In this document: positions 8,184 through 16,732 of the stretch, one piece after another
How positions within the stretch are numbered: the stretch's first letter is position 1
Layout of the letters: every line of letters begins with the position of its first letter
From: JBKECY01 sp047975025
GTDB lineage: Bacteria > Bacillota > Clostridia > Lachnospirales > Lachnospiraceae
Reading direction: 5' to 3'
DNA: 34,795 bases
Assembly: GCA_047975025.1 (NCBI GenBank)
Contig: JBKECY010000061.1
Location: forward strand, 1-34,795
Notes under the pieces: generated by a model
What the model saw: only the letters and a program-made list of their open reading frames with translations
What the model was told of the DNA's origin: nothing
Database searches by the model: none
Position numbers and translations under genes: made by a program

Positions 8184-9045
8184 ACGACAAAAGCTGGTTA
8201 TGCATTTGAAGGCTGGGTTGTGGAGTATGCAGATGGAACAGTGACGGATGTCACAAAACCATATAGTATACCGGCAGGAACAACAGGAGATATTACCTTA
8301 ACAGCGGTATGGTCTTTGAATGATTACAATATTACGTATGAGTATGATGGAGGAACAGCTCCGGCAACCGCCAATCCAACGGACTACAATGTAGAAGGCA
8401 CCTTCCCGATAGCGATTGACAATGAGCCAACTAAAGCAGGTTATACGTTTGAAGGCTGGGTTGCGGAGTATGCAGATGGAACAGTGACGGATGTCACCAA
8501 ACCATATAGCATACCGGCAGGAACAACAGGAGATATTGTATTAACATCTGTATGGTCTTTGAATGATTACAATATTACTTATGCGTATGATGGAGGAACA
8601 GCTCCGGCAACCTCAAATCCAACGGACTACAATGTAGAGGACACCTTCCCGATAGCGATTGACAATGAGCCGACGAAAGCAGGTTATACGTTTGAAGGCT
8701 GGGTTGCGGGGTATGCAGATGGAACAGTGACGGATGTCACCAAACCATATAGCATACCGGCAGGAACAACAGGAGATATTGCCTTAACAGCGGTATGGTC
8801 ACTGAATGAGTACAATATTACGTATGAGTATGATGGAGGAACAGCTCCGGCAACCGCCAATCCAACGGACTACAATGTAGAAGACAGCTTCCCGATAGTG
8901 ATTGACAATGAGCCGACAAAAGCAGGTTATACGTTTGAAGGCTGGGTTGCAGAGTATGCAGATGGAACAGTGACGGATGTCACCAAACCATATAGCATAC
9001 CGGCAGGAACAACAGGAGATATCACATTAACTGCTATCTGGCAAC
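7071..9045 (+). repeat. Eight tandem InlB B-type repeats, about 243-252 bp each
   Basis: Units begin near 7071, 7319, 7570, 7822, 8074, 8317, 8560 and 8803. Each encodes a YNITYEYDGG or YTVSYAGLTG start, the core VEDTFPIAI, AGYTFEGW, and a TGDIALTAVWS end. Units five and six are GC-rich (YTVSYAGLTG type) and units three, four, seven to ten of the whole array are mostly AT-rich (YNITYEYDGG type). The stretch GACACCTTCCCGATAGC is identical in both types and marks the likely crossover point. Several AT-rich units are more than 95 percent identical at the DNA level by eye, so copy number is probably unstable and assembly may collapse it. Confidence 0.9.
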
Positions 9046-9341
9046 TCATTGATGACGGAACAACAAATCCACCAGATGTCAGTAATGAAAATAACGATGA
9101 CGGAACAACAAATCCACCAGATGTTGGTAATGAAAATAACGATGACGGAACAACAAATCCACCAAATGTCGGTAATGAAAATAACGATGACAAAATGACA
9201 AATCCACCGGCTTCTGGAAAGGATACACAGTTACCAAAAACAGGAGACACTACCGATGTTGCTTTGTGGATGGTTCTTATGGTTGGAGCAGGAATCTTAG
9301 TTCTTGGAATGCGTAAAAGAAAAAAAGAAGTCAAAGAGTAA
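8220..9341 (+). CDS. 3' reading frame of the surface protein: last InlB-type repeats and sortase signal
   Basis: In the same frame as the middle part and separated from it only by the amber codon. The GTG at 8220 lies inside a repeat and has no ribosome binding site. It holds three and a half 81-residue repeats, a PPDVGNENNDDGTTN linker, and the C-terminal LPKTGD, a 17-residue hydrophobic stretch and RKRKKEVKE. The motif is a standard substrate for a class A or class D-like sortase. Host-like AT-rich codon use throughout. The surviving anchor suggests recent breakage or a reversible state. Confidence 0.55.
   Translation: MEYADGTVTDVTKPYSIPAGTTGDITLTAVWSLNDYNITYEYDGGTAPATANPTDYNVEGTFPIAIDNEPTKAGYTFEGWVAEYADGTVTDVTKPYSIPAGTTGDIVLTSVWSLNDYNITYAYDGGTAPATSNPTDYNVEDTFPIAIDNEPTKAGYTFEGWVAGYADGTVTDVTKPYSIPAGTTGDIALTAVWSLNEYNITYEYDGGTAPATANPTDYNVEDSFPIVIDNEPTKAGYTFEGWVAEYADGTVTDVTKPYSIPAGTTGDITLTAIWQLIDDGTTNPPDVSNENNDDGTTNPPDVGNENNDDGTTNPPNVGNENNDDKMTNPPASGKDTQLPKTGDTTDVALWMVLMVGAGILVLGMRKRKKEVKE
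9051..9200 (+). repeat. 45-bp linker repeats before the sorting signal
   Basis: Three near-identical 45-base units start at 9051, 9096 and 9141 and encode DDGTTNPPDVSNENN or close variants. A fourth diverged unit begins at 9186. They form a flexible wall-spanning spacer ahead of LPKTG at 9231-9245. Confidence 0.85.
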
Positions 9342-9394
9342 GTATAGTATTGAGACAATTACCTTATCAGAAATACTGATTTATTTGTAAGATG

Positions 9395-9419
9395 AAGGCA
9401 TGCACCCTGGCGTGCCTTT
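9395..9419 (+). terminator. Weak terminator-like hairpin after the surface protein
   Basis: AAGGCATGC and GCGTGCCTT flank the six-base loop ACCCTG. The T tract is only three bases long, so termination may be partial. Confidence 0.4.
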
Positions 9420-9550
9420 GGACTATAGTATGAGAGTGTACCACCAAATCTCCGCTCTCTCGCCTGTACACAAGAATGCGTCGGGAATCTACGAGGTAGG
9501 CTTGCACCGCATAAAAGCTTGCCCGCAGGCGTGCCAGCCTCGAAGAGCCG

Positions 9551-9580
9551 TTGACGTACCCCCCGGAAATAGGATATAGT
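9551..9580 (+). promoter_or_regulatory. Promoter upstream of the AraC-type regulator
   Basis: TTGACG (9551-9556), 18-base spacer, TATAGT (9575-9580). A second -10-like element with TG extension, TGCTATACT, lies at 9630-9638 close to the start codon. Confidence 0.6.
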
Positions 9581-9657
9581 AGGGTAAGACAGATTTGTGC
9601 AACTTATATCAGGTAATGCTCTGCAGGAATGCTATACTAGTGAGAGGAGAAAAGCAA

Positions 9658-10002
9658 ATGTCCGTACAAACAATAGAAACTATGGCGAGATGGGTCGAAG
9701 CCAATGTAACGGAGAGTCCCACACTGCAGGATATGTCATCCTATGTGGGGTATTCACCCTATTACTGTTCCGCTAAATTTCGTGAGCACATGGGTATGAC
9801 CTACAAGCAATTCCTCTCGCAGTGCAGAATTAGAGCGGCCGCCAGTGATCTTAGCACGACGAATGACAAAATCATCGAGATCGCCTTTCGCTATGGGTAT
9901 TCTTCCTCGGAGGCATTTGCCAGAGCTTTTTCGCAGACCTTTCATTGTCCGCCGCGCAGATACCGGGAGAGTTGTACAGTACACAGTGGGCAGCCCAGAT
10001 AA
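9658..10002 (+). CDS. AraC-family DNA-binding domain protein, 114 aa
   Basis: The whole product is one AraC/XylS-type DNA-binding domain: two helix-turn-helix units joined by a helix. The first is around residues 22-42 (TLQDMSSYVGYSPYYCSAKFRE) and the second around 70-95, ending in the family signature IIEIAFRYGYSSSEAFARAFSQTFHCPPRRYR. There is no sensor domain, as in MarA, SoxS or Rob-like single-domain regulators, so its activity is probably set by its amount. I take the ATG at 9658 because AGAGGAG lies seven bases upstream; an earlier TTG at 9595 would add a tail without a ribosome binding site. It sits 50 bases before map and may be cotranscribed with it. Targets are unknown. Confidence 0.85.
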   Translation: MSVQTIETMARWVEANVTESPTLQDMSSYVGYSPYYCSAKFREHMGMTYKQFLSQCRIRAAASDLSTTNDKIIEIAFRYGYSSSEAFARAFSQTFHCPPRRYRESCTVHSGQPR

Positions 10003-10052
10003 AGATAAGCGAGGTATTGCTTTCTCCAAAGCAGAACAGATAAGGAGAAAGC

Positions 10053-10928
10053 ATGTCGAATACGGTTGGAAGAAATGAAGTCTGCTGGTGTGGCAGTGGA
10101 CGCAAGTACAAGAAGTGTCATGGACCTGCGGACGAGCAGGTGGCAGTGTATCGGGCAAAAGGTTGTGAAGTGCCTGCGCGCAAGCTGCTCAAGACCAGAG
10201 CACAGATCGAAGGAATGCGGGAGAGCGGGAAGCGCAATACAGCGCTGCTTGATTTTATTGGGGACTATGTGACCGCGGGGGTAAGTACAGAAGAGCTGGA
10301 TCATCGTATTTATGAGAAGACCAGAGAACTAGGCGGTACGCCGGCTGATCTTCATTACGAAGGGTATCCCAAGAGTTCGTGCATCTCTATCAATGAGGTT
10401 GTGTGTCATGGGATACCCTCGCCGCAAGTGCTATTGCGGGACGGCGATATCGTCAATATTGATCTCTCGACAATCTACAAGGGGTATTTCTCAGATGCTT
10501 CGCGCATGTTCTGTGTGGGGCAGGTCACCGATGAGAAGCAGAGGCTGGTCGACGTCGCGCGGGAGTGCATGGAACTTGGCATTGAGCAAGTGAAGCCATG
10601 GGGATTCCTCGGAGATGTGGGACAGGCGGTCAACGACCATGCGAAAAAGCATGGCTACTCCGTTGTACGTGAAATCGGCGGTCATGGCATTGGGCTGGAA
10701 TTTCATGAAGAACCATGGGTAGGCTACGTGACGAAACGCGGCACAGGGATGCTTCTGGTACCAGGACTTGCTTTTACGGTAGAACCTATGATTAATATGG
10801 GAAAAGCCAACATCCTGACCGATACGGGCGATGACTGGGCGATTTATACAGCCGACGGACAACCGTCTGCCCAGTGGGAGCAGACAGTGCTGGTGACTGA
10901 TACAGGCTATGAAATTCTGGCGTATTAG
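10053..10928 (+). CDS. map: Type I methionine aminopeptidase with N-terminal SEC-C motif
   Basis: Removes the initiator methionine from new proteins in the cytoplasm. The five metal ligands are visible: Asp137 (NIDLS), Asp148 (FSDAS), His211 (GGHGIG), Glu244 (FTVEP) and Glu276 (WEQT). His119 matches the conserved substrate-contact histidine. Residues 7-24 form a SEC-C zinc motif (CWCGSG...KKCHG), as also found at the C-terminus of SecA, which probably docks the enzyme to the ribosome. The length of 291 residues is normal for this longer Firmicutes type. The ATG follows ATAAGGAGAAAGC. Usually map lies in the ribosomal protein cluster; this SEC-C version stands alone here, so it may be a second copy. 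Confidence 0.95.
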   Translation: MSNTVGRNEVCWCGSGRKYKKCHGPADEQVAVYRAKGCEVPARKLLKTRAQIEGMRESGKRNTALLDFIGDYVTAGVSTEELDHRIYEKTRELGGTPADLHYEGYPKSSCISINEVVCHGIPSPQVLLRDGDIVNIDLSTIYKGYFSDASRMFCVGQVTDEKQRLVDVARECMELGIEQVKPWGFLGDVGQAVNDHAKKHGYSVVREIGGHGIGLEFHEEPWVGYVTKRGTGMLLVPGLAFTVEPMINMGKANILTDTGDDWAIYTADGQPSAQWEQTVLVTDTGYEILAY

Positions 10929-10969
10929 CGACACTTTGGGAAGTCGGCAGTTAGATCTGCAATATATAT

Positions 10970-10998
10970 TTGATGTTCTGTCCGGAAATGTGTATAAT
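10970..10998 (+). promoter_or_regulatory. Promoter of the radical SAM/DUF2344 operon
   Basis: TTGATG (10970-10975), 17-base spacer, TATAAT (10993-10998), about 47 bases before the start codon. Confidence 0.8.
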
Positions 10999-11045
10999 AC
11001 AGAGGATATAGATAGTATCCTACATTATACCAAAGGAAGAAATTC

Positions 11046-12911
11046 ATGAGAAAATTAGCGTTACCCGATTCCATACTGATGCAGGTGGATAAGTCCGCCC
11101 GCTACATCGGTAGTGAAGTAAATGCCGTATATAAGGACCTCTCAGACGTAGAGGTCCGTTTTGCGTTATGTTTTCCGGATGTTTACGAGATAGGCATGTC
11201 GCATCTGGGATTGCAGATTTTGTATCACATGTTCAATGAACGTCCGGATACATGGTGTGAGAGAGTCTTCTCCCCTTGGACCGATCTGGACAAGCTGATG
11301 CGTCAGCACAAGCTGGAGCTTGCCGCACTGGAGTCGCAGGACCCGGTCAGACAATTCGATTTCCTGGGATTTACGATTCAATATGAGATGTGCTATACCA
11401 ATATTTTGCAGGTGCTGGATTTAGCAGGAATCCCACTGCTTGCAACAGAGCGTACGCAGGCAGACCCGCTGGTCATTGGAGGCGGTCCTTGTACCTATAA
11501 CCCGGAGCCGCTGGCAGATTTTTTTGATTTGTTCTACATCGGAGAGGGCGAAACAGTCTACCATACACTGCTGGATACCTACAAGAAACACAAGCGCAAC
11601 GGAGGTACCCGTCAGGCATTTCTGGAACTTGCCGCACAGATACCAGGTATCTACGTGCCGAGCTTATATACGCCGGAGTATAACGCCGACGGAACCCTGG
11701 CATCGTTTACTGCCTGTAAGCCGGGGGTGCCGCCGACGGTGCGCCGTCAGGTAATGACAGAGCTTGACGCTACCTGTTATCCGAAAAAGCCTGTGGTACC
11801 GTTTATCAAAGCAACGCAGGATCGTGTGACACTTGAAATTCAGCGCGGATGTATCCGGGGCTGCCGGTTCTGTCAGGCAGGCATGGTCTACCGTCCGACG
11901 AGGGAAAGACCTTTGGAAGATCTGATTGAGATGGCAGAGCAGATGCTGCGTGCAACCGGTCATGAGGAAATTTCGCTAAGCTCTCTTAGCTCCAGTGACT
12001 ACTCGCAATTGGAAGAACTGATTACCTATCTGATGGACAAATGCAGCAGGGAAGGCATTAATATTTCGCTGCCGTCACTGCGTATCGATGCCTTTTCGCT
12101 GGATGTCATGAAGAAGGTACAGGATGTCAGAAAGAGCAGTCTGACCTTCGCACCCGAAGCAGGCTCGCAGAGACTGCGGGATGTGATTAATAAGGGGCTG
12201 ACCAGAGAGGATATCTTAGGCGGAGCCAAGAAAGCATTCGCAGGCGGCTGGAGCCGCGTTAAGCTGTATTTCATGCTGGGATTGCCTACGGAGACGGTGG
12301 AGGACATGGAAGGCATTGCGGCTCTGGCGGAAGAGATTGCGAAAGAATATTACGAAATCCCCAAAGAAGAGCGACAGGGAAAGGTACAGATCGTAGCCAG
12401 TGCTTCGTTCTTCGTGCCTAAGCCGTTTACACCATTTCAGTGGGCACCGATGCATACGAAAGAAGAATATCTGGAGAAGGCATATATCGTAAAAGATGCG
12501 ATTCGTGCCCAGCTGAACCAGAGAAGTATTAAATTCAATTATCACGAAGCGGACGTGACCGTACTCGAGGGAGTGTTCGCCAGAGGAGACCGGCGTGTAG
12601 GACGGGCTATTGCAAAAGCCTACGAGCTGGGAGCACTGTATGATGCGTGGTCCGAAGAATTTTCACAGGAGATCTGGGATGAGGCTTTTTCATTAACAGG
12701 TGTTGATCCGCAATTCTATACACTCAGAAATCGTCAGATGGATGAAATACTTCCCTGGGATTTTATTGATGTCGGTGTCACGAAATCATTCCTGGTCAGG
12801 GAATGGGAACGGGCGCAGAAGGCTGAAATAACGCCGAATTGCCGCATCTCATGCACCGGATGTGGAGCTGCATCGTATAAAGGAGGTATCTGCGTTGAAA
12901 GCAAGAGTTAA
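11046..12911 (+). CDS. TIGR03960-family radical SAM protein, 621 aa
   Basis: An N-terminal part resembling a B12-binding fold (MSHLGLQILYHMFNERPDTW...VIGGGPCTYNPEPLADFFD) is followed by a radical SAM core with CxxxCxxC at residues 269-276 (CIRGCRFC) and the typical SLSSSDYSQ and SFAPEAGSQRLRDVINKG segments. The C-terminus carries a CxxCxxC group (CRISCTGCG). This family occurs across Clostridia next to or fused to a DUF2344 protein, as here; its exact reaction is unproven, although the location near ribosome and translation genes in many genomes points to RNA or ribosome modification. The start is preceded by AAAGGAAG. The last 17 bases overlap the next gene, so the two are translationally coupled. 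Confidence 0.9.
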   Translation: MRKLALPDSILMQVDKSARYIGSEVNAVYKDLSDVEVRFALCFPDVYEIGMSHLGLQILYHMFNERPDTWCERVFSPWTDLDKLMRQHKLELAALESQDPVRQFDFLGFTIQYEMCYTNILQVLDLAGIPLLATERTQADPLVIGGGPCTYNPEPLADFFDLFYIGEGETVYHTLLDTYKKHKRNGGTRQAFLELAAQIPGIYVPSLYTPEYNADGTLASFTACKPGVPPTVRRQVMTELDATCYPKKPVVPFIKATQDRVTLEIQRGCIRGCRFCQAGMVYRPTRERPLEDLIEMAEQMLRATGHEEISLSSLSSSDYSQLEELITYLMDKCSREGINISLPSLRIDAFSLDVMKKVQDVRKSSLTFAPEAGSQRLRDVINKGLTREDILGGAKKAFAGGWSRVKLYFMLGLPTETVEDMEGIAALAEEIAKEYYEIPKEERQGKVQIVASASFFVPKPFTPFQWAPMHTKEEYLEKAYIVKDAIRAQLNQRSIKFNYHEADVTVLEGVFARGDRRVGRAIAKAYELGALYDAWSEEFSQEIWDEAFSLTGVDPQFYTLRNRQMDEILPWDFIDVGVTKSFLVREWERAQKAEITPNCRISCTGCGAASYKGGICVESKS

Positions 12912-13608
12912 ATTTTCCAAACGAGGTCCTGTGAAGTATGTGGGCCATCTGGATATGATGCGCTATTTCCAAAAAACGATCCGCAGAGCGCAGATTCCCA
13001 TTGCCTATTCCGAAGGCTACAATCCGCATATGATCATGTCGTTCGCAGCGCCGCTGGGGGTGGGAACCCAAAGTGACGGAGAGTACTTCGATATGATTCT
13101 TCAGGAACCTATGGCATCGCGCGAAATGTGCGAACGTCTGAACGCCACGATGGCAGAGGGCATCCAAGTGGTCAATATTGTTGAAGTAGAGGATACCAAG
13201 GCAACGAATGCCATGTCGCTGGTAGCGGCTGCTGATTATGAGATTGTGTATGAGGCGATGGCAGAGGCTGTGGCAGTCCGATGGGCAGCTGCACTGCGGG
13301 AATTTGCCGCACAGGAGACCATTGAGGTGTTAAAAAAGACCAAGCGCAGTGAAAGTCTGGTGGATATCCGGCCTTTCATCTATGAGATCTCCATGCTGGG
13401 CAACGTGATGCATATGAAGCTGGCCGCAGGAAGTGTCAATCATACGAAGCCGGAACTGGTACTGGCTGCTTTTATGGAATATACAGGGGAGTCTGCTGCA
13501 CCACAGGCGTTCCAGCTGATACGAAATGAAATTTACGCAGCGACAGGAGAGCCGGAGAATCCGCAGTTCGTCAGTCTTGATGCTTTAGGCAGTGAAATTA
13601 TAGTATAA
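12895..13608 (+). CDS. TIGR03936-family DUF2344 protein, 237 aa
   Basis: The N-terminal KARVKFSKRGPVKYVGHLDMMRYFQKTIRR and the following PIAYSEGYNPHMIMSFAAPLGVG are the signature of DUF2344, the partner of the upstream radical SAM protein; in some bacteria both are one polypeptide. A length near 230 residues is usual. I choose the TTG at 12895 because AGGAGG (12881-12886) lies eight bases upstream and the protein then begins with the family's usual first residues. The longer frame from GTG 12862 lacks a ribosome binding site. The start lies inside the upstream gene, consistent with coupled synthesis in equal amounts. Biochemical role unknown. Confidence 0.88.
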   Translation: MKARVKFSKRGPVKYVGHLDMMRYFQKTIRRAQIPIAYSEGYNPHMIMSFAAPLGVGTQSDGEYFDMILQEPMASREMCERLNATMAEGIQVVNIVEVEDTKATNAMSLVAAADYEIVYEAMAEAVAVRWAAALREFAAQETIEVLKKTKRSESLVDIRPFIYEISMLGNVMHMKLAAGSVNHTKPELVLAAFMEYTGESAAPQAFQLIRNEIYAATGEPENPQFVSLDALGSEIIV

Positions 13609-13632
13609 TTGTAGTATAAATGGAGATATTTG

Positions 13633-13661
13633 TTGTATTTCGGATAGGCTTATGTTAGAAT
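13633..13661 (+). promoter_or_regulatory. Promoter of secG
   Basis: TTGTAT (13633-13638), 17-base spacer, TAGAAT (13656-13661), 29 bases before the start codon. Confidence 0.65.
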
Positions 13662-13689
13662 AGTAGAAGTTATCGTAGGAGGTGTAGTC

Positions 13690-13926
13690 GTGGAGATATT
13701 GAGAATTATCCTGACAGTACTGTTTATCATTGATTGTGTGATTTTAACTATTATCGTACTGATGCAGGAAGGCAAGCAGCAGGGATTAGGAACAATAGCA
13801 GGCGCAGCAGATACCTATTGGGGACAGAATAAGAGCCGTTCTATGGAAGGTACGATTGTAAAAAGTACTAAATTCATGGGCATCCTGTTTGTTGTCCTGG
13901 CATTGGTATTGAATTTGGCGTTTTAA
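13690..13926 (+). CDS. secG: Preprotein translocase subunit SecG
   Basis: SecG is the small accessory subunit of the SecYEG channel and eases SecA-driven export. The 78-residue product has two transmembrane helices (residues about 3-24 and 57-77) separated by a loop with the conserved LMQEGKQQGLG and GAADTYWG segments. The start is a GTG seven bases after GGAGGTG. The order secG, rnr, smpB, ssrA is widely conserved in Firmicutes. Here secG has its own promoter and is followed by a strong terminator, so much of its message probably ends before rnr. Confidence 0.95.
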   Translation: MEILRIILTVLFIIDCVILTIIVLMQEGKQQGLGTIAGAADTYWGQNKSRSMEGTIVKSTKFMGILFVVLALVLNLAF

Positions 13927-13998
13927 TGCATACGGAAGTGCTCCCCTGCTTTCGTTTGTGCGAAGGTTAGCGCAGGTGGGGAGTTACAGATGTATAAA

Positions 13999-14026
13999 CA
14001 CTCTTGCATGGGCAGGGGTGTTTTTT
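13999..14026 (+). terminator. Rho-independent terminator between secG and rnr
   Basis: CACTCTTGC (13999-14007) pairs with GCAGGGGTG (14012-14020) around a four-base loop, followed by six T. A second hairpin of CTCCCC...GGGGAG at about 13940-13983 precedes it. Confidence 0.8.
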
Positions 14027-14081
14027 ACTTTAACATAGAATACATAAACACAGAATATATAGAAGAAGTACAGGTGAGATT

Positions 14082-16259
14082 GTGAAGAAAAATAAAGAAT
14101 TACAGGAAGAGAAGCAGTTCTTCCTTGAATTTATGGCGAACAGAAAATATAAGCCAATGAAATTAAAAGAAATGCTCGTCTTTTTAGAGATTCCTAAGAA
14201 GAAGAAGGAAAGGGCGGCGCGTGCTGTCGAGGAGCTGCGTCTGGAAGGTAAGATCAGCCGCAATTCCCAGGGGCGCTACCGGCTTGTCAAAGAGCATAAG
14301 AAAACAGAAGATAAGGACAGTACAAAGCCCATTTTGGAAGGCTGCTTTATCGGCCATAGCAAGGGCTTTGGATTCGTAGCACTTGATGACCCGGAGCAGG
14401 AGGATATCTTCATACCGGAGGCAGCGACCGGCGGTGCCATGAATGGCGATCGAGTGCAGTTTGTTTTGCAGGAAGCGTCCAATGGCAGGCGCCAGGAGGG
14501 CCGCATCCGCAATATTACCGAGCATGCGGTTACGGAGCTGGTAGGAACCTATCAGCAGAATCGTAATTTCGGATTTGTGATACCGGACAATACCAGAATT
14601 CCCTATGACATTTATATCGCCAAAGAACATTCCAAGGGTGTTGCTTCCGGAGAAAAAGTAGTGGTTTCCCTGCTTTCCTATGCGACGGCCACAAGGCAGC
14701 CGGAAGGCAAGGTGGTGGAGGTGTTAGGAGATATGAAGGCACCGGGTGTGGATATACTTTCCATTGCAAAAAGTCATGGGATACCGATGGCTTTTCCGGA
14801 GAAGGTATTAAGTCAGGCGGAGAAAGTCAAGGAGCAGATTATCCCGGCGGATGTAAGCGGCCGGCTTGATTTGCGGGAACTTCAGACGGTGACCATTGAT
14901 GGAGAAGATGCCAAAGACTTAGATGATGCCATATCCCTGACCTATACGGCAGATACGTATGAATTAGGGGTGCATATTGCAGATGTGAGTAATTATGTGC
15001 AGTACAACAGTGCCTTGGATCATGAAGCACTCAAACGAGGAACCAGTGTCTACCTGGTAGACCGAGTCATTCCCATGCTTCCAAGCCGCCTGTCGAATGG
15101 AATCTGTTCTCTTAACGAAGGGGAAGACCGACTGGCACTTAGCTGTATTATTACCTTGAGTAAGACCGGAAAAATTCTGGACTATAAATTAGCCGAAACG
15201 GTCATTCGCGTGAATAAAAGAATGACGTATACAATGGTCAACCAGGTAGTCACAGGACAGACGGATCTGGATCTGACGGACTACGAACCCTATCGGGAGC
15301 AACTGATGAACATGCAGAAGCTCTCCCGGATTCTGCGTGCCAAGCGCAGGAAACGCGGTGCATTAGACTTTGATTTTCCGGAAAGCAAGGTACTTCTGGA
15401 TGATGCGGGCAAGGCAGTCGATATTTATTCCTATGAGCATAATACAGCGACCGGAATCATAGAGGATTTTATGCTGCTTGCGAATGAAACTGTTGCAAAA
15501 GAATTCAAGCAGAAAAAACTGCCGTTCGTATACAGAACCCATGAGGAGCCGGATGCCCAAAAAGTGGAACAGTTACTTCATTTCCTGCATAATCAGGGGA
15601 TTGAGGCGGTTAAGGCAAAGGAAAAAATACAGCCGAAAGAAATACAGAAGATTCTGCGGGATGTAGCGGGCAAACCGAACGAAGCGCTGATCAGCCGCCT
15701 TGCACTGCGTACGATGAAGCAGGCGAGGTACACATCGGATTCCTCGCGCCATTTTGGTCTGGCAGCAGTGTATTACTGTCATTTTACATCGCCGATTCGC
15801 CGGTATCCGGATTTACAGATTCACCGGATTATCAAGGACAGTCTGCGCGGACGTTTGACCAAGGAGAAGATCGAAAGCTATCGTCTGCTGCTTGATGCAG
15901 TCGCCCAGCAGTCCAGTGCCATGGAGCGCAGAGCCGAAGAGACAGAACGTGAGACCATCAAACTGAAAAAAGCGGAATACATGTCACAGCATATAGGAGA
16001 AACCTTCGAGGGGGTGATTTCTGGTATCACCGGCTGGGGACTTTATGTAGAACTTCCCAATACGGTAGAGGGTCTGGTTCATGTGAATACGCTCAGGGAT
16101 GATTTCTATAACTTTGACGATGAAAAGTATGAAATGGTAGGTGAAGTCACGAAGAAGACCTTCACGTTAGGGCAAAAACTTCGTGTGCGTGTCGCCGATA
16201 CAGATCTGACACAAAAAACGATAGACTTTATACTGGTAGAGGAGTCAGGAAATGAGTAA
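14082..16259 (+). CDS. rnr: Ribonuclease R
   Basis: A 3'-5' exoribonuclease of the RNase II/RNB family that degrades structured RNA and, with SmpB and tmRNA, faulty messages. Domains in order: a winged-helix-like N-terminus (residues 1-75), two cold-shock OB folds (about 80-220, with HSKGFGFV and RNFGFVIPD), the RNB catalytic domain starting near 262 with the metal-binding aspartates in IDGEDAKDLDDAI (272-284), and an S1 domain at about 635-715 (EGVISGITGWGLYVEL). Length 725 is normal. The start is GTG 14082 behind AGGTGAG. The last eight bases overlap smpB (ATGAGTAA), which couples the two genes. Confidence 0.96.
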   Translation: MKKNKELQEEKQFFLEFMANRKYKPMKLKEMLVFLEIPKKKKERAARAVEELRLEGKISRNSQGRYRLVKEHKKTEDKDSTKPILEGCFIGHSKGFGFVALDDPEQEDIFIPEAATGGAMNGDRVQFVLQEASNGRRQEGRIRNITEHAVTELVGTYQQNRNFGFVIPDNTRIPYDIYIAKEHSKGVASGEKVVVSLLSYATATRQPEGKVVEVLGDMKAPGVDILSIAKSHGIPMAFPEKVLSQAEKVKEQIIPADVSGRLDLRELQTVTIDGEDAKDLDDAISLTYTADTYELGVHIADVSNYVQYNSALDHEALKRGTSVYLVDRVIPMLPSRLSNGICSLNEGEDRLALSCIITLSKTGKILDYKLAETVIRVNKRMTYTMVNQVVTGQTDLDLTDYEPYREQLMNMQKLSRILRAKRRKRGALDFDFPESKVLLDDAGKAVDIYSYEHNTATGIIEDFMLLANETVAKEFKQKKLPFVYRTHEEPDAQKVEQLLHFLHNQGIEAVKAKEKIQPKEIQKILRDVAGKPNEALISRLALRTMKQARYTSDSSRHFGLAAVYYCHFTSPIRRYPDLQIHRIIKDSLRGRLTKEKIESYRLLLDAVAQQSSAMERRAEETERETIKLKKAEYMSQHIGETFEGVISGITGWGLYVELPNTVEGLVHVNTLRDDFYNFDDEKYEMVGEVTKKTFTLGQKLRVRVADTDLTQKTIDFILVEESGNE

Positions 16260-16725
16260 AGCAAAAGAGGGCGGTATACGTCTGGTAGCCAATAACAAAA
16301 AAGCATACCATGACTATTTCATCCTGGATACCTATGAAGCGGGTATTGCGCTTGCCGGTACAGAGGTGAAATCACTGCGTACCGGTAAATGCAGTATAAA
16401 AGAAGCGTTTATCCGCATAGAATTTGGAGAAGTGTTCATCTATGGTATGCACATCAGTCCATACGAAAAAGGGAATATATTTAATAAAGATCCGCTGCGT
16501 CCCAGAAAACTGCTGCTTCATAAATATGAAATCAACAAAATGCAGGGTTCCATCAAAGAAAAAGGATTTACACTGATGCCGCTGCGTGTGTATTTCAAAG
16601 GCAGTATAGCCAAGGTGGAACTTGGAATTGCGAAGGGCAAGAAACTGTACGATAAGCGACAGGATATCGCGAAGAAAGATCAAAAGAGAGAAGCGCAGAG
16701 AGAATTTAAGGTTAAGAATTTATAA
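16252..16725 (+). CDS. smpB: SsrA-binding protein SmpB
   Basis: SmpB binds the tRNA-like end of tmRNA and occupies the decoding site so that stalled ribosomes can switch to the tmRNA frame. The conserved pieces are present: NNKKAYHDYFILDTYEAGI at the N-terminus, ALAGTEVKSLRTGKCSIKEAF, HISPYEKGN, RPRKLLLHKYEI, and the C-terminal KGKKLYDKRQDIAKKDQKREAQRE tail, which folds in the mRNA channel. The 157 residues match the family length. The start codon lies inside the end of rnr. Its RNA partner ssrA lies 360 bases downstream but in the opposite orientation. Confidence 0.97.
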   Translation: MSKAKEGGIRLVANNKKAYHDYFILDTYEAGIALAGTEVKSLRTGKCSIKEAFIRIEFGEVFIYGMHISPYEKGNIFNKDPLRPRKLLLHKYEINKMQGSIKEKGFTLMPLRVYFKGSIAKVELGIAKGKKLYDKRQDIAKKDQKREAQREFKVKNL

Positions 16726-16732
16726 GTATCAT

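Larger units (their letters stand above)
3599..9341 (+). pseudogene. BspA-like LRR / InlB-repeat LPXTG surface protein, interrupted by a frameshift and an amber codon
   Basis: Taken as one gene this encodes about 1913 residues: a signal peptide, a TTE-rich linker, BspA-type leucine-rich repeats, a connecting region, two diverged and eight closely related InlB B-type repeats, a short PPD/NENN linker, and the sorting signal LPKTGD with a hydrophobic helix and a KRKKEVKE tail. Sortase would anchor it to peptidoglycan. Two lesions break it. A run of six C at 5895-5900 shifts the frame; five C would restore KKAPAGVQDS. TAG at 8181-8183 stands where sister repeats have GAG. Base composition alternates between host-like AT-rich and GC-rich blocks, which suggests assembly by recombination with foreign DNA. 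Either the gene is dead, the C tract is switchable, or the lesions are sequencing errors. Confidence 0.7.
9342..9657. other. Intergenic stretch between the surface protein and the AraC-type gene
   Basis: No gene is supported. It contains a hairpin at 9395-9418 (9-bp stem with one G-T pair, weak T tract) that may end the surface protein transcript, a GC-rich segment at about 9430-9565 of unknown origin, and a good promoter at 9551-9580. Confidence 0.5.

Noticed and set aside
9420..9460. T-box-like GGTGGTAC on the minus strand
   Set aside because: Only eight bases match, without the AA.GG lead, the CGCG continuation, a specifier stem or a tRNA-synthetase or amino acid gene downstream.
9595..9657. 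Longer start for the AraC-type protein
   Set aside because: The TTG at 9595 has no ribosome binding site, and the extra residues lie over a -10-like element; ATG 9658 has AGAGGAG.
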